Of a stretch of DNA of 64,000 bases, positions 57,201 through 64,000 are shown piece after piece. Source of the DNA: Antedon mediterranea. Its lineage: Eukaryota > Echinodermata > Crinoidea > Comatulida > Antedonidae. Every line of letters begins with the position of its first letter. The stretch's first letter is position 1. The DNA is taken from the NCBI RefSeq assembly GCF_964355755.1, contig NC_092673.1:24867001-24931000 (forward strand). Direction: 5' to 3'. Position numbers and translations under genes: made by a program. The notes beneath the pieces were generated by a model, which was not told the origin of the DNA, did not search any database, and saw nothing but the letters and a program-made list of their open reading frames with translations.

Positions 57201-59911
57201 AAAAAACCGATAGTAGGACTGGAGCTTAAGTTGCATAGCCATTTCAGTTTTTTGTTTATTTTAGGAACGGACCGCGCGTGTGTGAAGGTACAGTAGTTAA
57301 AAATAAAAATTATACTGCAAATTAATAAAGATCAAATTAAATATACGCCATAAAGAATCGGAATATATTGTGGGAATAGTATTATAAGATTACATATATA
57401 TATATATATTATAAGACATTTTGTTTAAAATCGAGTGAAATCCCGATAGTTGATTGAGTAAGCTGGCAGGAATAACTGTAGGCTATCTGTGTCCCGTTAG
57501 GACCGAGATGTCTGCCCATGTTACAATGTCTTCTTTCTTGGGCCCACTCTGTCACGGCAGTTAGTTTCAAAAGATGTTTAAATTAAATAATGTATTAATA
57601 ATTATTAGGATGGTATTTATTTAAATAAACGCCTCTCCAATAAAACATCACTTTGAATAATAATCATTATACTATTTGTAGTAGAATTCATCGCACTGTT
57701 ATCTACAATACCAAGCATTTGTTATTCTTTTTTACCATTTTTCATATCTATTAGAGGATTTCATTTGATTATAAATGTTACCATATTATTAAAACTAAAC
57801 AAATTACCATATATTCCTCGAATAAGCACCTCCCTCAAATGAACTCCGCCTCCCCACCTCCGCCCTACCAAACAATAAACACTATACTTTAAAATGTTAT
57901 TAATCATCTAAAACACTGTGAAACAGAGTAGTTTAGTTTTACGAATGTCAAGCATTTTCAATAATGGTAACCAACAGAAAACGTACAAGGAGAACATTTT
58001 TATCATTCCGAGAACCATCGTCTACACTTCCTAGAGGGGGAGCGAGCGAAGCGAGCTCACCCTCTAGGAAAATATAATTCATTCAAACAATATAAAAAAA
58101 TTATAATACAAAATATTATATTTTATTATGATCCAGATTTTTTTCACCATGAGTAGGAAAATTATCTTGAGACATTATAAGTAAATGGATTGAGGAACGA
58201 AATACTTTGTTATAACGTTTAATATTATAGGCCTACTGTATTATACTATGACTATACACGATAGCTACTTTCATGTTCTCGCTTGTATAGGCCTATTATA
58301 CAACTAGTAGTACAAATGCATTATAAATATCATGTTTATTTATACTTTTGACATGTCCATTTTTAGAAATTAGAAGAAGGAAATTGAACAACACTTCATT
58401 TCCGTGTAAATAATACATTATTTATTTTAGTACACCATAATAATAATTCTATGTTTATAATTAGACATTTACTATACTAAACAAATTTGTTGCTATTAAA
58501 AAGCGTGTCACTACACAGTACGCCAAACTACACGGAAGCACTCGTGCTTTTAACTGCATAGTATTATATAAACACATTTTGAGTTAGTTGATATAATATA
58601 CCCTTGGGAATCACTATTACGTTTTAACAATCGTGTCTCCACTTGTTGTAAGTTTTTCACAATCAATCCTTATAATACCAGAGAAACATCTAATTTTGAT
58701 TAGCGATAATTAAGCGTTGTATATATTGAATGTTTTGATATTCACGATGTTGTAACTGTGTAATAGAGGGTAGTTTTAGGCTATGTTACACTAACGAAAT
58801 TATTTCCGGAATATTCTCATTCGACTTTAAAACCCTTTATAATAATAAGACACAACAAATAGTATAAAATTAAATAGTGAATGTTTATGAGTGCAATGGT
58901 GAAAATAATGTCATGAGGTGAATGAGGAGAGGTTATATTTCCACGACAGTAATTGTCGTAAAAAATGTTTTGTAGGCGAAAAAATTTGTTTCGTACGCGA
59001 AAAAATCGCTCGTTAAATAGTCAGTACTATTGCACGCCAAAATTTTCCAAAGAAATGACAGAAATTTATTTATATTTATATATAATAATATTATAATTTA
59101 TATTTATATAGAATAATTGCTATTATTCCACTTTTCGACTGTTTTGTGAAGTTTGAGTTACCCTACTTAAATCATTTAAATGTAGGACTACTTCTGTTAA
59201 GAAAGATGTATTATTATTATTATCACATATACACAATCAATCAAATATTTTTTTTAATGAATACTGTCAGTGTCACCATGCAATCGGTCATATGATAATA
59301 TTGTAATGTAGGTTTACTGTGTCAAATGTATTCTTCTATTGAGATTATAAAGCCATTTTCCATACTTCGCATTATTATGATCAGTTAAAAATATTAATTA
59401 ATAAGTGGATTATTATATTATAGTGAATGGTATAATGACTTTTCGAACATAAAATTTACATGCAAGTTTTATCTGTATACTATAATTTTTATTATTGGCC
59501 TATTTATATTTAATTTAAATTAATTTATGCGGAACGAGATGATTAACCGGATTTGAATCCGAGCCACAATTATTGACGACTGCGATTGTTATATCTTTTA
59601 TGTTAGTAATATTGATTATTGTACCAATTTTTAGTGATGATGATATTCTGAAATTGTCCCTCTGAAAAAAATATTTTGAATTGATTAAAACTGCAATTTT
59701 TCTTCATTTTCCAATTTTGTTGGCGGACGATACATCTTCAAACAAGTATAGACATTAAATAATAATTTTTGTTTTTAATTAGAACATATTATTATGTTGT
59801 AACAATAAACTGTATTTTTCTAAAAAGAAGGGTCGAGGGAGAGATTGCACAATTCGAGGAGTAAGAGTAAATAATAAAAAATAAACACAACAAACATACA
59901 ATCAATGCAAT
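54224..59911. other. Intergenic region beyond the array
   Basis: No array exon, no recognised gene. Fragments of family b MITEs near 56045-56300 and 59640-59755, an unclassified repeat with GGGAGATGATCCCC at 54611-54730, (TA)n near 57390-57410, and a B-box-like GGATTCAAATCCGG (minus) near 59549-59563. Open frames at 55785-56009 and 56837-57124 show no family signature. Confidence 0.45.
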
Positions 59912-60127
59912 ATGGCGACTTTTAAAAATAGCGACAGCACGGGCCTGTGGCTTCATAATAAGTTAGGAGACGAAGATTTGTGGTCAGGTATTAGTGGAAT
60001 TTGTTCACATTTAGCTAGTAAAGAAGTTATTCAAAACGTGCAGGCATGTTTCACAACGTTAACCCCAATAGTGAAGCTGAAATTACTAATGGCGTTTCTA
60101 CACATACCAAGGAGAGCGGTACTGGAG
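59912..60127 (+). CDS. NELFA: NELF-A homologue, first coding exon
   Basis: Seventy-two codons from ATG 59912 (context AATATGGCG) to donor GAG|GTAGGC, phase 0. The start MATFKNSDSTGLWLHNKLGD and the later VKLKLLMAFLHIPRRAV match the N-terminus of animal NELF-A (TGLWLHNKLG, AVKLKLLLGTLHLPRR pattern). NELF-A is a subunit of the negative elongation factor that holds RNA polymerase II in promoter-proximal pausing; this N-terminal HDAg-like region binds NELF-C/D. Later exons should lie beyond 64000. An upstream leader of about 90 bp is purine-rich (GGGTCGAGGGAGAGATTG). Opposite strand to the peptide array and unrelated to it. Confidence 0.9.
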
Positions 60128-63127
60128 GTAGGCCTAAAGTAGTTCACTCGCAGGTCCGAACCGTTTAGGTGACATTTTCTATTTGCGAAAGACGATTCGT
60201 ACCAAGTATAAATCTGGTCTTGTATGATATTTGCACTGAATAGATGATGTTACCTTTCCGTTATTATAGGTTTATGATAGGCCTATGATATATAGTAGGC
60301 TAGCTAGTTAGGCGTAGCATACAAATAAGGTTATATTTTATATATATAAATATTTAAATATTTAATAATATGAAATCCTCTGTCTGGGTGGGCGGCTTAG
60401 TTTAGGTCCTAAGTAAGGGGTGTCACGAAACCTCAGACCACGAAAGCTCAGACCCCCTAAGACCTAAGATCACGAAAGCTAAGACCCAACACCTAAGATT
60501 ACAAATACTAAGATATACTACAGCTTAAAAACAATACTTGTTTATCCATACATAATTTTAAACACAGTAGGTTTCATTTATTACCATAAATATAATTTAA
60601 TACTACCGCAAAACATAGATAAACTCACATTATTTTCGCCCGTTGAGTAAATGTATATTTTTTCTTTACAACAAACAAATTTGACGGGTTGTTTGTTGGT
60701 ATATATTTACTCCATTGTGTTGGTTCAGAGGATGTTTTTCTTACGCACCTGCCTTTCTTGTATTTTGACTCCAAATTTGTTGAGTAACTTTATCCTGAAC
60801 ACCACACTTTAAAATTAGGACTTATAAGTACTTTCAGAAGGAGAAACACATAATAACAAATAAATAAATCCTTTAAATTGATGATTTTACAGATGTGTTT
60901 CTTGTATACTGTAATGTAACTCCTCGAGCTCCCATGCTCAATGTTTTTGTTTCTATGGAGCGCCCACAGCTGTTTCAACCAATGTAAAATAAATAGAAAA
61001 AGTCAAGCGCCCTCAATATTGTCAGACGGCGATATGTGCCTGAGCGTGACGCCGCGCGAGTGGTTGAATCCCGTTCAACTTTCGCGACATTTGCAACTTT
61101 TATAACTACACTTTAAATTATTTTAATCAATTTCGTCATAAATATTATAAAACCATTTTTATACTATTTGTTAGAAAATAAGTTTTTTAATTACCGATTT
61201 TTTGGAAATAATAAGTAATTAAGCATAACACCAAGTTTACGAAATTATTTACACCCGGAAGTTTTAAAAATTAACATCGATCGGCCTAGCAAATGTAAAC
61301 AATAGAAAGTTTGAAAAAATGCTTGTCAAATTGTACACTTTTTGTTTTTATTCGTAATTTTCATAAATACTTGGAAAATCTAGGTAAAAGTTTGATTATA
61401 TATGCTTACATGAGACATTGAATTGTTAGGAGGTGACGGTGAAAATCTCAAGAAATTTTCATTGAAAAACTCGACTGTTTTGTTAAATGCGAAACAGCGT
61501 ATTTGGCGAGAGGTCGATGAACGCGTCTGATAACCGCTCGCTAGGCTGTACGCAACTAGGCCTAGGTTGTAGCTAGGCCTAGTTGGTACGTATAAGCATG
61601 GATTAAAGAATAGAAGGATATGCATCGACGTGAGATCAAGGGTTCCTTGACTCTCGCCGACAGACTGCGGACCGCCCACAATGTTACAGTTTAATTAACC
61701 GCATGGTAACAACGAAACGGTCGCGTGCCTAATATATTGTTTACTGCACATGTGCAACGACATTTAACCTTGTTGGCTACGCTTCTTTCGCGCGTTCTTT
61801 GGTTGCATGATGTTTGTAGATGGTCAACTATTGACTATGTTGGTTTCTGCCGCGATTGATCTACGCTAATGATTTTTTTATGATGATTAAAGTAGCATTT
61901 TATGACCTGTAGTAGCCCTACATCTGAGACAATAACTATTAGTTGTCTCATTTGTTGTAAAATTACAAGAATGCTAGCCTAGCTAGGCCTTGTACTAACT
62001 AGGCTAAACTGGGCTAGTAAACCCTATATGATTTGCCGACATTGATACTGCCTAGGTAGGCCTAGGCTAATCTTAAATACTCACCGTTGTCTTACTTCTT
62101 GTGTGAATAATAATAGGTAGGCCTACTTCGTTTGTTCGTGATCAAGTTTGCCCTGCGTGTACTTTTCAAAACGACCGCTAGGTAACGAATCGCAACTATA
62201 CATAGCCAGCCAATCCCGGATCAGGGATCGCTGTTTTCATTCAATTAGGCCCGGTGATGTGGATGACATAACCACTAGCCAATCACCAGGCACTACAGTT
62301 TAAATATAATCACATCGATAATTAAGGAGATTTATGAAGAAACCACTGCTTAGCCATATATTAAAAAACACGATTGGTGTATGTCTGAACACCGGCCACG
62401 CTAACAACATACATGGTCAAATGCATAATTTAATATTCTATAGATTAACGCAATTTTTAATGACAGAAGATGGCAGGCAAATAATGATAATTCAAATATA
62501 AAAATTGCATATTTTATTAATATTACCAACTACTTAAAATTACCAGTCGTAAGAAAGTGAACTTTTCGTAGTCCGATTGTGATGAAACTAAAACAGAATT
62601 ATTCAGCAATATATGTTTGTTATCAATTAATCATCGACGCAGACATGTCAATAGAACATTCAGACTGCGCATACGATTTCTACATGGTTACGTTTTGGTC
62701 TCAAAAAATGTAACAGTTGATTCGCAGCGTTTTACAGAGGGCCGCGGTTAGAGACACGGAGTTCAATGAACGTGTTTGTTTGATTGGCAGCAGTGCTTTA
62801 GTATAGGCAAGCGCGTTGTAAAATCGTTTGATGTCACCGTCGATGCATATCCTTCTATTCTTTAATCCATGGTATAAGTAGTGTAATCATGATATACATC
62901 ATTTTAATTTACAATAGATTAAATAATAAGCTTAATTATTATCATTGTATTTATTTCAACTGAATATAATTCATCATAAATGTAAAAATTTAGTAAAACT
63001 ACTAACTACCAGGCCTAGGCTAGGCCCTTAAAATTAAAGCCTATACAAAAATACTCAAACTACTGTATGATAAATATAATATAAAATTAAAGGTTGGTAA
63101 AATTAACATTTCTTTTCATTTTTGTAG
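60128..63127 (+). other. NELFA intron 1
   Basis: Begins at the GTAGGC donor. Contains a short degenerate repeat ACGAAAGCTAAGACC/CTAAGACCTAAGATC at 60425-60530, CpG-containing sequence at 61020-61090, and the inverted repeat 61597/62838. No NELFA exon 2 was found up to 64000. Confidence 0.55.
61597..62871. repeat. 34-bp perfect inverted repeat pair
   Basis: 61597-61630 (CATGGATTAAAGAATAGAAG then GATATGCATCGACG) is the exact reverse complement of 62838-62871; weaker similarity continues inward for 60-80 bp. Spacer about 1.2 kb. Confidence 0.85.
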
Positions 63128-63217
63128 GCAACACAGTTTCACGAAAAGGCTTTACGTTGTACTTGCTTTTGTTGTGGAACAAAATTTAAAGAAAAAGATA
63201 AAAAATACAATTTTTAA
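63128..63217 (+). pseudogene. Cysteine-rich fragment of a repeat-type protein
   Basis: After an acceptor-like TTTTTGTAG the frame reads ATQFHEKALRCTCFCCGTKF then KEKDKKYNF and stop. The C-x-C-x-C-C pattern recalls the short zinc-binding start of multi-copy uncharacterised proteins in invertebrate genomes. Likely a decayed piece of the same element as the frame at 63824; not a NELFA exon. Class of element unknown. Confidence 0.4.
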
Positions 63218-63823
63218 AATATGAAAAGCCGTCACAAATTTGCACTAAATCTAACAAATGTAAAATCACAACCTATATACATTTTTACAACCTGCCATTC
63301 ACGAATTTGCAATGGATACTGTATACTACCACGCTAACATTTAAATTAACAGGGCATGGAACAAATTGCTTGGCATGCTACACCAACAACTTACAACAAC
63401 TATGACTTGGGCAAAAACTACATTCACAAGTGAAAGAACACACTGGCGTTTAAGGGAACAGTTTTTTTTATTTGGTACAGCTGCTCCATAATCTGCTTTT
63501 CTTCCTTATATCTTCACTCTTTTTGAAAGTTTATACTAACAAATTTATTTAAATGAACATACCTCATAATCAAATAACTGTTTTCTCATCCTAATTTATA
63601 TACATAGTTTAAAAACTGCCAATTTTCAATTAAGATTACATCATACATTGTACATTTCTATTCAACAAAATTGTCAGAACTTTCTATTATTTAAATGTCT
63701 AAGATAGTCAGGTCTCGGGTCCATTCTACAGTCACCACAGATTGACTTTTTCATCACAAAATTTCTGAAATTATAAAATGTATTAATGTGTAAATTAAGT
63801 ATTTTTTTAATTACATAAAAAAT

Positions 63824-64000
63824 ATGATATTTTTAGCAGAATACAGGCATATTGCACCAGGTGTAATACAGCCTAAGCTACATATGCTTGAGCACCATGC
63901 TATTGCATTCATGAGAGAATGGAAGGTGGTCTCTGAACAAGGCGGGGAGCTAATACATGCCAAACTCAACCGTCACAAAACAGCAGTGTGGATTAGAGTC
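63824..64000 (+). pseudogene. Fragment of multi-copy uncharacterised protein, cut by window edge
   Basis: Open for 59 codons to the window end: EYRHIAPGVIQPKLHMLEHH, then AIAFMREWKV, SEQGGELIHAKLN. PKLHMLE-H...F...W...EQGGE-IHA is a pattern I associate with repetitive uncharacterised proteins in cnidarian and echinoderm genomes, probably transposon-derived. Starts at ATG 63824 or after the TTTTTAG acceptor at 63836. The text after WKV lacks the expected GFG-type residues, so it may be decayed. Confidence 0.45.

Noticed and set aside
59545-59585. tRNA gene on the minus strand (GGATTCAAATCC)
   Set aside because: Only a B-box-like motif; no acceptor stem or anticodon arm could be built.
61380-61679. 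99-aa minus-strand ORF in the NELFA intron
   Set aside because: No recognisable domain and part of it is the inverted-repeat arm.
1-64000. CRISPR array or prokaryotic operon structure
   Set aside because: The tandem repeats have no unique equal-length spacers, and introns, poly(A) signals and LINEs show a eukaryotic nuclear genome.

Overview
The window looks like nuclear DNA of a marine invertebrate deuterostome, most likely an echinoderm. Pointers are the low GC, the very frequent TAGGCCTA-type motifs, small exons in a sea of introns, many short inverted-repeat transposons, several LINE fragments, and the first exon of an animal NELF-A gene. The class of echinoderm cannot be settled from sequence alone.

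The main content, from the left edge to about 53.2 kb, is a one-directional (minus-strand) tandem array of small secreted-peptide genes, here called L1 to L16 in coordinate order. I recognise no named family. Intact members have three exons with constant phase (1-1). Exon 1 encodes a signal peptide (MRTRMIAFALFLL-type) and a short N-terminal segment. Exon 2 encodes a block with two cysteines spaced C-x14-C, a Glu/Lys-rich linker (KERNEIQ heptads) and a third cysteine. A tiny exon 3 carries the fourth cysteine and the stop. The framework is C-x14-C-x(18-42)-C-x(5 or 7)-C in 81-105 residue precursors. Nine copies are complete by splice-aware reading (L2, L6, L7, L9, L10, L11, L13, L15, L16). One is cut by the window edge (L1). 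The rest are broken or remnants: L3 lacks exon 3, L4 is an orphan exon 3, L5 has a LINE in exon 2, L8 is an orphan mutated exon 1, L12 is frameshifted and L14 has no exon 2. Nearly all copies share an upstream block with a CACGTG E-box 110-156 bp before the ATG, and a conserved 3' end with AATAAA.

The copies fall into subgroups along the array: L1-L7 (long introns, FGxFNNVQIHNN-like N-terminus), L9-L11 (LPFYxVEINN-like), L12-L15 (FWNNxPGPxRSDF-like) and L16 (most divergent). This suggests growth by serial duplication. Mobile DNA is dense between and inside the genes: two LINE open frames (about 12.0-14.0 kb on plus, 30.7-32.9 kb on minus), LINE tails, at least six inverted-repeat MITE families (several at matching intron positions in different copies), a tRNA-derived SINE, CAC-rich microsatellites, a TIR-bounded element with a minisatellite core (9472-9902), a 71-bp satellite (47.05-47.69 kb) and a 2.5-kb 18-bp minisatellite inside intron 2 of L16.

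From 53.2 kb to the end the array is gone. About 6 kb holds only MITEs and unrecognised sequence, then comes the plus-strand first exon of a NELF-A homologue (59912-60127) with a long first intron. Inside that intron, near 63.1 and 63.8 kb, lie pieces of a cysteine-rich protein that looks repeat-derived.
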